Positions 23,901 to 38,900 of a stretch of DNA of 64,000 nt are shown here, one piece after another. Below the pieces are notes generated by a model. It had not been told where the DNA came from, made no database searches, and saw only the letters and a list, made by a program, of their open reading frames with translations. The position numbers and the translations under genes were made by a program. The stretch is from Lagopus muta (Eukaryota; Chordata; Aves; Galliformes; Phasianidae): NCBI RefSeq assembly GCF_023343835.1, contig NC_064437.1, positions 54,014,972 to 54,078,971 on the forward strand, read 5' to 3'. Numbering within the stretch: the first letter of the stretch is position 1; each line of letters opens with the position of its first letter.

Positions 23901-26900
23901 AATGCAAGGAAGAAGTTACATGGCCATAAATAACAAGCTTCCTTCCTCAGCCATGTGATCAAACTCAATCACAGGCTAATTGTAACACTTTGTAGCAAAA
24001 CTCAGCCTTTTAAAGATTTGTCAGTCTTTGAACTCTACTTTGTAGAGCTCTACTTGTAGTAAATTTGAACTCGTAGTAAATTCCAGAAGTTTCACACCAT
24101 TATAAAAATTAAGCAAAGCTACTTTTCATATTAATTCCCTGCAGCAACATTTGTATTTTCCTTCTCTTAGTAAAACTAGAAAAAAAAAAAAAAAAAAAAA
24201 AAAAATCACATTTCAACATAATTAGAAAGATTCAACCAATCACCCCAATTTTAGATTTAGTGTCTGGAATACTATCAGGATGTAACATGTATCACAGAAC
24301 TGTATTGCTGCATACAAGTGCATTTAACACCATAAAGAACAAACACGACAAGAAAGATTTACTCCTTTTTCTCCTAAGCCTCTATAAACTGTTAAGAAAT
24401 GAACACGTTCATTGTTTACATCTAACCACTATATTAGTTTCCTATTTACTCCAATTACAGCAATCCAATCGGTTACCATGCAACCAATATTTTACCACCA
24501 GTTCACACCTGATGCTTTAACACTAACCTAAAATCCTGCTAGCTTTCATCTTTCGGATGCTTTACCTCACTCATGCTCTGCAGGCAGTGATACACATTGT
24601 TACTCTGTAGAAAACAAACACACAAACCAACCAAAAATTTTCAGAGCAACCAAGATTATTTAATGACCACTGAGGAGAATAGGAGTCTCAAAAACATTTT
24701 AGTGATTATGATCCAGAGAAATAAATCACAAACAGTGCAAGATATGCTGCACTGAACTTGAAGAAACTCTTCCAGTATAGATGGCTAAGAATGCTTGTTT
24801 AAATTTCTGCCTTTGGCAAAGTGAAACTTACCTGAATCATAGAATCATAGAATCACTAAGGTTGGAAAAGACCTAAAAGATCACCCAGTCCAACCGTTCA
24901 CCTATTCCCAATAGCTCCTACTAAACCATGTCCCTCAACGCAACATTCAGCCTTTCCTTGAACACCCCCAGGGTCGGTGATTCCACCACCTCCCTGGGCA
25001 GTCCATTCCAGTGCCTGACCACCCTTTCTGAAAAGTAATACTTCCTCATGTCCAGCCTGAATCTCCCCTGCCGTATCTTGAAACCATTCCCCCTGGTCCT
25101 ATCACTAATGACACGAGAGAAGAGGCCGACCCCCAGCTCACTACAGCCTCCCTTCAGGAAGTTATAGAGAGCAATGAGGTCTCCCCTGAGCCTCCTCTTC
25201 TCCAGGCTGAACATTCCCAGCTCCTTCAGCCTGCATTTTTGAAACCCCTTTTCCTCAGCAAAAAGAGTAACTGCTGACATGAATGAACACACACATGAAA
25301 AAAAAATGGGACTCAAAACAGTTACTTTTCTCCTCTCACAGTGACTGTACTTAATAAATCAAACCCAAAGTTTACTCCCTGAAAGGACTACTCTGTTTAA
25401 GTAACTATGGAAGCTATTTTCTCAGTGTGAATAATCTACAATGAATATCAGAACGTGGCCAATGACAATGGCAGTTTTGAAAAACATCCTAGTGAAAGCT
25501 GTTAGGAACAATTCCAGCAATACTGGTTTGCTGAGGCAGGAAGGTTATGATGATGCCCCGAGCTTAATTAAAAAAAAAAACATAAAAAACCTGCCAAACA
25601 TTCCTGTGTACTTGCAGTCTCACTGGACCTAGAAAACCATTGAATTTTAGGTCTAGTGAAAACACAGGACTTTGCAGAAAGCAAAGATCTTCCTTCTGTT
25701 TTCCCCAAGAGAGCAGGCTTGCTAGAAATCATTACTAGCACACTTATTTTGTAATAATGAGATTTGATAAACCCTTCGAGAACAGATCCTTAGACAACTG
25801 TACTCTTTGTGGAGTTGCTGACTGGTGCTTAGCACTGAACATCAATCAGGAAGACCCTATTTTGGCATGAAAGCACAGAATGGCCAGGCTTGGAAGGGAT
25901 CACAAGGATCAATGAATCTCCAACCCCCCTGCCACATGCAGGACCACCAACCTCCCCATTTAATACTAGACCAGGCTGCCCAGGGCCCCATCCAACCTGG
26001 CCTTGAACACCTCCAGGGATGGGGCATCCACAGCCTCTCTGTGCAGCCTGTTCCAGCACCTCACCACTCTCTCTGTAAAGAACTTCCCCCTGACATCCAA
26101 CCTAAATCTTCCCTCCTTCAACTTAAAACCATTTCCTCATGTCCATGAGAAACACAGAACTTCAATCAGGAAGATCCACTTCTGATAAGAAATGAAAACA
26201 AAACAGTTTTCATTACAGTCATTTCCCAAAAGCACTTTCATACATAAAAAGATTTTGTGCAAGGACAGAATAAAAAACTACATACATTCAATAATTCCCC
26301 TGCTATTTCCTGAAGCTTTTTAGTATAGAGTATTTCCATCACTATTTTTGTTGATTGCTCCATGTTGTACTTACCATAAACTCATTATGTCAGAAGTGTG
26401 TTTGTTACTAGTGGTTTCTTCCTCCTAGTTTCTATACTCCCTAATGTGGGTTAGGTTAAATCTTAAGTTTTTCTTCATATTATTAGATGAACAGCCAAGA
26501 CATCAAGTTTGACACACAACTTCCTTTGGCTGCAGAAGCCATAATACACACCACAAGCCTTAAAGACTTTCACTTTCTGCCAGTAGCATGATCTGTATCA
26601 CCCGCCCTGACTGTGGGATCTCTCCTGGTTAGTCAAATTAGGTACAGGTGCTGCATTACCCAGGACACCTTGAAACTGGCTTTCCACCCATTGCCCCTGA
26701 CATGGAATCCCTCTTATAGCATAAAAGGGCTCAACATGAAATTTAAGTGTTCTGGATTGTGAGTGCACACAGACATACAAGTCATGAGAACTGAATGTGC
26801 CAATTTAACTTCTGTGTCATCTACTTAAGTTGCTTTCCAAATACAATACCAACCTAAACCCCATTCATCCCCACTGTAGTTGATGAACCAGTAAAATTTG

Positions 26901-29900
26901 TTCAAAGTGCCAGGTTAGGATTAATATGCTATTTACACAACATGGTTTTACTTCTATATCCTACTAAGCACTGCGGAGATTATTTCATTGGCTTTGTTGT
27001 ACTTATGAAATGGTGTGACCCTTGCCATTATAAAGATGTTTGGAGAGATTCCCAAGGAAATAAAAGGTTTTCTTACTTGCAGAGCCAGCAGCATTTAACA
27101 TAGTAAATTACTGATAAAAAAAATAGTTGGCTACCCTCAAGCTCTGATCAGGACCTGTATAATATGCATCAAGGACATTAACTGCACTTACTATCATGCA
27201 TCTTTGGTTTGTGCTTTTATGAGCAACTGTTCCCCTGATACTCCCTTGTATAGACTCAAGGTTATCCTTGGCCTTATGTGGGATACTTCAGCACTCTGAT
27301 AATCTGCAGCAGAGATGCAATCACCAGGAAGAAAAACAAGAAATGTCACTTAAAAGAATGCTGTATCACTGGTAAGACAGCAGCTTGTTTCAGAATAGAC
27401 CAATTTTGTACCCAGAACATCCTCAAACCATCGAGAACACTTCTGTTACCTGATATATTTCTCAACTACATTTACAATATAAAGAACAATTTGCATAAGA
27501 TGAAAGTTTTTGTAAGTAACTTCTTCTGCTAAGTTGCTGTTACCTGATAGAATATTTCTTAACCTATTTTAAAACAGCACAAAGCCCCAGCTGCCACACA
27601 TACCTGTACAGCACTCTCTCCTATGACTTGTCGGATCTCCCTCAGTGTCTGGTAGTGCTCTAGCAGGTGATCACCACATATTATGTCTACCTGCGGAAGA
27701 ACACAAACATTGTCAAGTTTAACTTGACTTTGGACTAGCAGGACAATATCTAAGCCATTTAAATTTGATAGTTCATAAAGTAAAACTAAAGCTGCTTAGA
27801 ATTCCACCATAGCATGTCTGACACTACAGAAATCTTTAACTTTGCTGTCAAAATGCATTTAGCATGCACAACACTATGCTTTGCCCTAAAGCTCCCTTCC
27901 ATCCCCCAAGTTGGGGCTTACTTCTGGAATGGAGAAGATAGTTTGCTTCACTTTCACTTGGGTGAGCCCACTGCAAAAAAGAAACAAACCCAAATGGTTT
28001 AGGAATAGCTGTGATGGATAAAATAGGAAGTTATATTTAAACATTAAAGTGATCACACAAACACCCAGAGTCATTCATTATCTGCAAAAAAGGGCAAGTT
28101 GTCAGTGCTTACGGCAAGTAATGGGCCAGTACTACCCTCACTCCTATTCTGAGCAACAAAACACATGAGTAAGTTTGCTTAAGACTGCTTGGAAGAAAGA
28201 TACGAATAAAAAACATTAAGCTCACTGTATACCATTAGTATACTAGTATTGTCAGCAAGTACTTCTCACACAGTCCTTCTTTAAAATGTAATCAATGTTT
28301 CTGTGATGGAAGAAATGGGCATACTCAGCAATCCTAAATAACATCCTCAACTGCAGCTTAACTACATCAACAATGTCTGCAATTCCAGAGAAAGCACTTT
28401 TGTTAAGTAGCTGTGCACAAGAAGTGTTACTCTGGGGAAAAAAAAAGAGATTCATAGTGAGGCACACCAGATTCCTTTCGCCTTGTCTATTACAAAAAAC
28501 ATAAGCTTCTCTATTAGAAGCAACCAATCCAGCAGTTTCCTCTCACAACTGCAGCTTTATTATATTCTCATTCTCAGCAATTCCTAGAGAGGGCTTTCAT
28601 TTGTATTACAATGATCAAACCTCAAAGATAAAAGCATTGTCAGCATGTTGTTACGTAGCTGCAGGGAGGGACAAGTTTATGCTTTGCCACTACAGTGGTC
28701 AGGGAGTATATACTGCAATATTGTTACCTGTCCTCTTACAAGGTTTTACAGCCCACTACACTTTGTGCTTCAGCTGCTCAATCTGTCTGTACATACACTC
28801 CTTTGCACACTGACATCTCTCTCCTACTCTTCATGAAAAAAATCTAGAAACATTTGTGCCTCATGCTTGCAGACTGTATTGTTCTTAGCTTTGGGAACAA
28901 CAGAATTCTAATCCTTAGAGATAAATTCATTTATATACTATGAGAATGATGTGGAATACTCCATTTCTAATAGAATAAATCTTAAATATTGGTTCCAGAA
29001 AGCACACATGATATAAACTGCTTAGTATTATTTCTGCTTTTAGCTTCCAGGAAGAAGCCAGCAAGTAAACGTCAATCTGGATGTAACATTAAATGTTGAT
29101 ATCATATATATAACAAATACATACATAGTTGGATATGTTTGTTAAATACCTTTTTTTTTTTTTTTAGTGGTTTTCAGTTATTTCTCCTGTTTCCCTGGCA
29201 TTCTAGCCTCTACAGTTATTACCGTAGGAAGACAGACTTGCCTGCCTTGTTTTCCAGTGATGTATGAATTTAATGACTTCTCCTTTAAAAGCTACGTTCA
29301 CAATTTTCATACTGTAAATGAAAATTCAATCTTGTTCTCACTGATATAAATATTTACATGCACACTTTATATTTTCTGTAGAAAGAGAAAAAAATATTTA
29401 TTTTCTCAATATAGGATGTAAACAAGGTGGCAACTGCTGACAGTCTTTCAAAACAGAATGAGAATTCTTGATTCAAAATACCCCATAGTTGACCCTCTTG
29501 CTGCCCCAGTTTCAAACAGCAGTTATTAAAGATTCAGTGTCTTCTAACAGATTTTTTTTTCCCCACATTCACCTCCTCATATGCTCTTCATGTTATTTCC
29601 TAATCCTCTCACTCTAGCAACAAAGCCAGAATTTCTGCCTGCTAATTGTTATACCGATTCATTCTGTAATGACAAAAAAAAAGCCACAAAAGAAAAATCC
29701 GAGGTCAGTGTAGAAATCAGTTGCAAAATCCATGTCTCTAAGGAATCCTCGTGCCTTAGAGAAATTACTATATTCTGTTATGAAAGAGGCACCAGCAACA
29801 CAAGTGATGTGAGTCTACTTTAGTCTTGACGAGCTGGTAAAACTGTTGTCAGCTAACAGTACTGACAAGTGAGGCAGCACTGAATACAGCTTGGTCTTTT

Positions 29901-32900
29901 GCTTAAGGGAAAAATGAACGGGCAGCTAGTTAACTCAAACACAACTTCAAAAATCAGATTAAAACAAAGTAATCTTTATGGGCATCTATTAGGTGACATG
30001 TTTTCTGCACTCAAGAGCCATTTCCCCCACAAGAACATGGTAACAGGCAATTACAAATTAATACTCACCAAGTAAGATGAAGTTAAAAAGGAAAATGGTC
30101 GTATAAGGGACAACCCCAAGAGAAAATTTGGCCTAGAAAGCACTAGATCTCAATCAATGGTTTCTATGACAACCCAGGGAAGGACAAAGAAAACAGTTTT
30201 GGAGGTCACCATGAGTATTTGGGAGAGTTATTCAAAACCTGCGATTTGCCTTTCTAAGGTACCAGAAACATCTGTTCCAAGGGCTAAGACTGGCACTAAG
30301 AGGCTGCATCAGCAATGACACTGTATGAGAACAGACTTTCTTCCAATCTTACCCCACAGGCTGCAGTTTACACACATACCTGCAGGAATGCAAATATGAT
30401 GCAGGATGACTTCAAAGGAAAAAACCACGTTAAAATAAACCTCATTTTCTCCTAACTCAAAGTAATGAACAGAAAAAAAATATATCTCAAGTTTAGTGTA
30501 TTAGATGGGCTCAAAATCTAAATGATTTGCCTACCTTTGTATTCATATTTTTCATTCTAACATGTCCATTCACAACTTTCAAACCCTGTTTGCTTCCTTC
30601 AATGTACAGTTTGATTTTACTGACATTTTGCTCCTCTCTCAGTTTCTGCCTTCATATCCTCTCACACTCATACACTTCCCCATCTACCTACTCAATTTTA
30701 TCTTTGAAACAGCAGGTTATTCTTTGCTTTGAATTTCACCTGCTGAAATCTTACATGACACTATAGAAACTTCATACACAAAATAATGATAATTCAAACA
30801 CATTGCAAATTGATTGGGAGAGTTCCTCCTACTTCTGCATTAACAAACAACAGAGGCACAGGCATTAGATCATAGTGAACTAGCAAGTGCCCCTGCAAGT
30901 GCCGTACCTGACAAGCAGGATCCAGATCCATCTTCCTCCTGAGGAATTTCTCCACGTGTCCAATTGTTGCCTCCCCTGAAACACGCACAAACTTCTTTTC
31001 CAAAGGCTGCAAAGAATAAACACATGATCTTAAGACCCTGTATATTTTCACCCATCATTCCTGGCAATCCCCAAACCTGACTGAAGGCCCACTAACTGCA
31101 GAAGACAGCTCACGTTTTGGAATTCTCTTGGATCTATTTCCAGATTACCTCACAGGGAAAGGACTGTGTATTAAGATTCTGCACTCAAACTTTCTGCTGT
31201 TTGAAACAACACTTAAGAGTAACTATTGACTTCAGTCCTATTTCACTACTGAAATAAAGGAGAATGGGATTTCCTATTAATTCACATAAATTGGTATTAC
31301 AGAGCATTTCAAGAACTCTTCCCTTCAACCCCTCTCCGCTTCTAAAAAGCATTTATTCAGAAGCACGAGAGATTTCCTAAGATTTGCTTTTCTCCATGTT
31401 GGGCTTGCACATCAGACATGAATTTAAACAGTTAAATGCTATCATTTCGTAATGCAAGGAACTTAACTTGCTTAGCATGTTAGAAGTATTGTGGATTGGG
31501 TTGGAATTAACAGTCCTTAAAATACCAGAATACATTAAAATACTATGCAGAACACAAGGACCAAAATAGTAGAATGGGCTTTTCATATAATTTCCATATA
31601 CTTTCTTAGCAAGGACTTCAACAAGAGTACATTTATCACGTCAGCCTCAAAGATTTTAATGGGTTTCTTGTCTGTGGATAAAATTTTGAACAGCTGACTG
31701 ATAATATGGGCAGCTAAGCAAATGGGCACAAAGGCAGAGCAGATGACTGCATTCAGTATGATAAAGGGATTCCATTTGTGTCAGTTAATTGAATTTACAT
31801 TAACTTCTGAACAGTTGTGGTTTACTATTTAGCTTCATCATATTCTTTCAATTTGAAAAACAAGTCAGAGCAGAGGGTCAAAGAGTACCCCTTAATTAAA
31901 CGATGAATTAAAATAAATACTTGATGGAAAGCTCACAGAGGTCTAAAGACTACCCTTGAATTCAATCATGAATTAAAATATCTATCCATGATAATTGTAT
32001 CCATGATAATTGTACTTTTGGAGCAACAGTTTGATTTATTCATGTGTAAGAGCTAGAAATGCCAACAGGACCAGAGTAGGAGCCTAAGCTGGCTGAAAGC
32101 TTGACGATACCAGGTTTACACTTAGTGCACAAAGGTTTATGGCCATGAGCCTTATAACTTGTTCTCTCAATCCACCCCAGGGAAAAAAACAAAACAACAA
32201 CAAAAACCACTTTAATACATTAATTCCATGTCTAATCTAGCTTTTTTTTCTGAATAAGTAATTGAAGAAAGAGTAATACCAAGAAGCAATTAGAGTATGT
32301 TTTGTGAGAAATGGATAAGAGAGGGACTTGGAAGGTAGATGAGTAAACCTCTCGATCATGAAACAGAAATAGAGAACAGGAAGATACAAAAAGAAAAAAA
32401 ATACATTGAAGCAGGGGGGTAATATGCAGGAAAAAAAAAATAAATTGGAAATGCTGTAGAAGATACGTGTTAGAAGATGGGATATTTCTATAAAGAACAT
32501 ACAGGAATCTAAATAGGCACTTGTGCAGAATGGCACTTCAGCCTATGGATGGTGGCATTATAAGCAGCACACAATGATTCCCTGAGAGATCAGGTGGGCA
32601 GCCTGTGGCCTTCAACATCCTCAGAGAACTAGAATTAAACTGAGTGGAAATGCACTATTTATTACTTAAAAGGGAAGAATACGCACAAAATCCCTTTTCT
32701 GAGTCACTAATTCATTTTTTTAATTATGTTAAGAGCTAAACATGTTTTAAAAGGCAAAACCATTCCTACTGGAACAGCATGAGGAATATCAGATAGAATA
32801 AATGCCTGACACAGATTTTATAAATAGAAAACACTGGTTAATAAAACATTTGAATTGCCCTACAGTCATTTGTGGCAGGCCCAAAATGGAGAAGACAAAA

Positions 32901-35900
32901 ATCAAACAAAAAAACAACAGAAAAAAAGGCAAATTGGAGACATGAAGGATTGGAGGTGATGTAAAAACAAGAACATTAAAAAAAAATAAAATAGTGTGAT
33001 AGATAAGGAGAAAAAAGAACATACAGAATGCTGGCTGGTGCTTGGAAAAACAAGTGAATAAAATTGGCAGGTACATTTTTAGAAACACTGCTTCTGTTCT
33101 ATAGAAAAACTTCTATTTGTGAAACTGGACTTAAGTTTTCACACTTTGTGCACATGAAATCTTATTTACCTAACACTTTGAGATTGCCTCCCAAGTTCTC
33201 TCATACCAAGTGTCATTAGTATTTAAAAGTACCAGAAATAACTGTTGTCATATCCAACACTTCAGATTTGTGCTTGAAAATATATTGATTAGAAATCAAC
33301 TGAGCTGAGAACAAAGGAAATCAGTAAAAAAAAATGAATTAGGACAATCTATATTTCAGTTAGCAATACGATTCTATTGAAATCACTATAGAGCAAAATT
33401 GGAGTTTTACTGGAGCTGCAAGCAGCAAAACATCTCATTGTTATTCTGTGCCATTCCATCTTTTGATTCCTACAAGCCCCAAAACAATGAAATGCAAAAT
33501 ACACTGTGTTGTTGTGAATTACGTCTCCTCCTTGCCCTGAACAGACTTTTCTTTTCTAGATGTTTAGCCAAAATAGTGGAAGAGCACACTCTGCAAATCT
33601 CTAGTTACAGCCTATGAAATAATGCAGGCATTAAACAGCGAGCAGTGCATCCACAGATGTCAACCAATTCAGTTCAGTATAACGATGCACAGCAGAAAAG
33701 ATACCCTTCAGGATGGTAGGAATGCTATTTCTTACTCATCAGAACTGCCACTGTTGAGACAACTAGCTTGGTTAGTGAAGGGATGCAGGAAAGCCGTTTG
33801 CTGCGAGCTATGGAAGCGCTGTCTAGAAAATTTGCATTGTTTTTTTGTTGCAATTTCAACCAGGTAGAAAAAGTTACCATTTTTTATACCTTGGGTAATG
33901 CTTCCTCTGAGTAACCTGGGCAAGCTTTGAAGTATTTCTAGCTGTGAAAAAACTTTTTTAGAGAATGACTGCACTTCTGCCTAGTATTCCAAGAAAAGCC
34001 ATAGTAATGCACCTTTTGGTAGGAAATGCAAGAATAATAACCTAGAATTACTCAAGTGGAGTTTCATTGACATCATTCCCACTCTCCTGCCATATCTAAT
34101 TCCTCAGCCTTGGAAGCATTCACTTCCTACTCTGTGATGCTATACAACAACAGGTTTGAACATATGTTGTATTCCATTATGCTGCCAAAAGTTCAGCCTG
34201 TACTCAACGTAAGAAAAATAAAGACAAACTAAATTAAATACATTCAGGTTGTACATATTTCTGAAGTAAATCATGTAAGAGAAAAGTTCAAATCACATCT
34301 GCACCTTAAAATTCCCTGTGCCTTCGTTAGCTCTGAAAAACAAGAGAAAACACAATCAATATTGCTAAGGTTAACAATTAGTAACACCCTCAAGCTCTTT
34401 ATTATAATGACTATTAAATTATAAGCCTGGCATATCAAGCTCATTTTTAAAATCAGACTTTTCCTTCCATTAAAATCAAGTATATGAAACAACATTAGCC
34501 AAAAGTTATTCATCTTCTTCTCCTAGCCTTCCCTTGGTACCCCATTTCTTTCTTTTGAATTCAGTTACTTAGGACTTTGATAAACTTTATCTACATGAAA
34601 TGAAAAAAAGCAATACTCACTAAGGCCATATTTTACATGCAATATAAGTTTTCATAGGAATAAGTTGTAATATCAATGCTGTTTTAATATCCATACTTCA
34701 TCATCCTCAACAGTTGGAACCTTAATGCACAGTTCCTAGAAGCTACTGACAGAACACACTCAAACACCAAAGAGGCTTTCAGTGTTTTCCAGACTATAAT
34801 TACAATATTACTGGTAATGCTGTCTAGGAACTCAGGAAAGCTGCAGGAACTTCTCTAGCAGGTCAAACATACACAGAGGTGGAAAATGACCAAATTCCCA
34901 GCTGCCCACAATGGAGGTTCATTGATTTGCACAGCCTGAGCATGCGAGCTCCCACTTATCTACATACAGCATCCCCACCTCATAGCACAGTATACAAATT
35001 TCTCAGTGAATTAAGCTCAATACATGACGTTTCACTACTCTTGCATTACTTTAGCAAGTGCATATGTATGACAGAGGTAAAATACAGTATTTCACTGTGC
35101 TGGAGAGAGCTAAGAAGAAATGTCACTATAAATTGACAATATTTCTACTGACCATTTAATAGAGCAAACAAATGTGCAATGCTTGTGCAGACCACAAATT
35201 AGCATGGCACTTCAGATTACTGTAATTAGCTATCAAATAGATTTAAGTAGAAGCATTACCAATTTTTGCCACTGAATTGAAATGTAAAGTTACTAGGAAG
35301 CAAACAGACAAGCTTTTCCACTCTTGCTATTTTGATACAGTTCCACTGTTTCAGGAGATGGTTTAACACATCTAAATACATGCATAGTTTAAAGCTTACA
35401 AAGTAACAATTACTGCTGGATTGTTTCATCTATTCCAAGTTTCCCTTCTCCAAAGAGCTTTTTTAACATCTCACTGCCAAGATAAGCTCTTTGATTTCGA
35501 TCTTTGAAGAAAACAGATTAAGCCTTAAACATAAAAACAAGATCAAACATTAAAAAAAAAAAAACAAAAAAAACCCACCCTAACACAAATTGCACAACAG
35601 ACATTAAGTCAATATCCTTCTTTAATCTGAATCTTTCTGGGCACCACTCCATCTAAGTAATGAAAGCAGAGGAGAGTTCTGCATACTGTAGATTGTATTT
35701 GCACAATTGCACTTGCCTTGGTGCTAGACTACAATAGAAACTTGACCTAAACCTGCCAGAATAACAAATGCAACACAGATTCAAAAGCCATCTTGTTCTA
35801 CACACAAGCATGTAAACGTTTAATTCATTTTGAGGTATAAATTGCCCTTCTATTTCTTCTTACTCTGCAAAAAAGAAAAATGTACCTGCTGAGAATCACC

Positions 35901-38900
35901 AAGGGCCACAGTGGGAGTAACCAGGAACCATGACAGTGGAGCTCTAAATCACAGTACTTTCACCACAATTAATTCAAACTGTATCTGATCCTGCAGACAA
36001 GATAACGTAACAAAGCTTTCCACACAGTGATCAAGAAAGTGTCCCAACCTGAAAGGGACATAACTGGAATCCAATTTCAGTTATTTGAAGTAATTTTACA
36101 TGGTAACTGGCAATAGGACATCTTCAAGTGAAGGCACTGCTGGTGTGAGCAAGTTCCTTCTGCCACCTGGTGGGCCAGCACAGCACTGGCTGCTACCTGA
36201 CAGATCCCAGAACGAGCATCCCTCACACTGCTTTCTATACAACACACATTGAGCAATTGTGTCTTTGCTTCACTCTACTTGTACAATATATGACTCTTGG
36301 TTTACTTGTAATGATCCTGCTCATAACAGAAAACCATTGATTTCCTCCTCATCTCGCTTCTTTCAACTCAGGGATGTGTTCCACATCATCCTACTCAACA
36401 AAATAGCAATGTAATACATTGTTTAAAAAGAGGAATCTAAGACAGAGACTGCATTGAAACGTAACAATGCTCAATCTGAGACATCTGAAACTGAATCTGT
36501 TTGCAGAACACTTCATAGTACAGTCTTAGTCATGACTCTCACTGCTTTAAAATGTACACGTGAGCACAAAGTGCTCCTGATAGTCCAGCAGGCAGAAAAC
36601 TAACATGGAATTCAACTAAGTGGAGATAAAAGCATATTCTATAGCAGTGGCATGGATTCTTCTGTAGACATCTAGCTCAAAAAACTTCTCTTACTGCAAT
36701 CTCCTGTCTGAGCTATCCAAAGGATTTAAAAAAACTAAACAAAACAACAAAACCCATATGATGGGCAACGCAAATAATAAACAAGCCAGAACAGCTACAT
36801 CAAAGTTCTGCACTCTGAATTCAAGAAAATACAGTAGAAACACTGGACATAAGAAGCAAAAAGGCAAGGACACAATCTCTACAAAAAGTAAGGTCAAATC
36901 AGGTTGGCATGCTTTGCTGCTAGAGTTTCCCAAGTTCTGAACACTTCACCTCATTTGTATAAATTTGCAACAATTACGTGTGCAAGTTCTCAGAACACTG
37001 TGTCAACAATCAGGCCAAAAGCAGAGGCCGTCTGCATGTGTTGTACAAGAATCAAGTCACTTCCTCCCATCAATTCAAGTTCTGTGCAGTGCTCTCAGTT
37101 GTTACAGCTTTTATTCCACGCATAATAATTTCTCAGTCGCTGTTGTGAAAATTTGCAGATAGGCAAAGCAATATAATTCCTGCGTCCCATGTTCCTGAAA
37201 ACAGCTCCAGTGTTTGGGCTGGAATTTCCCCTCCCTGAGCTATGACTAAAGTTGATGTCCCATAAAAAAAGCTTCAGCTATAAGTCATTCAAGTCTGAGA
37301 AACTGTCAGGCAGACTTGACAGCAGACTACATTATTAGTCCCACCTAAAACATTTAGGGGAATGCCACTCTTGCTGCTCAGGTTTCCTACCTTGTCTTGG
37401 CCAGATACATTTAGAATAGAATTTCCTGTAAATTGTCTAACTGCCATTGATCGCATTTAACAAACTCACTGTAGGTCTCAAGTTCCCAGCACGCTGTCAG
37501 AGATGCTCTTAACCCCTAAATGTTGGAAAACATCCCATCAAGAACACATTTCTTTTACTGAAGCAGCACCGTGGCTTTGTGCACACTGTCTGCAAATACT
37601 GAACTGCTAAAACTTAGCTACAATGAGCTCTATATTACTCGGCAAAGCAGAAACAGGACTCCCACAGGCACATGTCAGATTTACACTACAATTTGTAACC
37701 AGGACCAGAGTATTCTGGTCACTCATCTGCATGTGCTGTTACCCTGTAGGAAATGTAATGCCCCAAACACTAATACTGCAACCACAGTGATTTCAGAGAT
37801 GTTTCTTTGCTTCCCTTTCCCCACACCCCTGTCTGGTGAGCCATCCTTAGAATACAGTTTTTTGTGGCTATAACAGAATGTCATGTACAACTGCAGTCCC
37901 CTAGTTACATGACCAAGACCTAGTACAGTCATCACTAACAGTACTGCCACCACCTACAGGGTGGAAGGAACCATGAGAGACAGGAATTTTGGTTATTCCA
38001 TTTACCAAGACTACACTACTTTAAAAAAAAATAAAAATAAAAGGAATGCAAATTTTAAGGCTCTAAGCTTTTTTGAAATCTATTTTCATAAAAAGACATC
38101 TTAAATATCTGCATCATCTAGATATGCAAAACTGACTACTGCTATTACACAGTAAGCTAAAAACAGCCTCCCATCTGCTACTTGAGATGAAAGTAGTAAA
38201 CACTCGAAAACAAACAGCCCAAAACAGTTCAAGACATGAGCAGAACCCTCGCATCAGCAATTTGCCCATACATTTGTCCACAACTCACCCAATGAATTCG
38301 AGCAGTATTGAGATGTCAAGTTCTGGTGGGATCCGGAACACGGAGCCCAGAACTTTTCGAGGTCTTCCTCTGCTTGCTGGAACTGGCTGTGGGACAGCTA
38401 CAATATTCAAACAGCCAAAATGCAAACACAGCTTGAAATAAAAACAGAATAAGATGCTAACATGCACCAACCAAAACGGATGAGCTCAAAGGGAAAAAGT
38501 GCCCATGACACTCATCCTATTTTTTATTAAATAAACTAAATCAGCTCTCTATACATTTCTTGCTGTGTATGTGAGCCAGCATTTTGCTAGCTTTCAGCAC
38601 AGCAATTCTCAAAAGAGATGTTTTTTGTCTTACTATCAAACAAACAACTAAGATAATCCCTCACCTGTCAATGGACATTCAAGTTCTTATCTATTAGACT
38701 TCCTTAACTCATAATATTTACTAGGGGCTAGAAAATACAATTAGCACATACTTAACAAACTTTCCTGGGCAAAAGTAAAATACAAACTGTAAAAAACACC
38801 CAAACACAACCTTGGTTTAAGTGTTGCTATTTTCCACGTTCTACTTTAGTAACTTGAATCTCACATTCCCAACACTACAAATTTACTTTAGTTGTGAGCT

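Noticed and set aside
24180-24205. A26 tract as the tail of a SINE or processed pseudogene
   Set aside because: No retrotransposed body or target duplication beside it; CR1 does not end in poly(A).
24921-25316. 131-codon minus-strand frame
   Set aside because: Also the CR1 ORF2 C-terminal end, from a truncated copy in PCGF6 intron 9.
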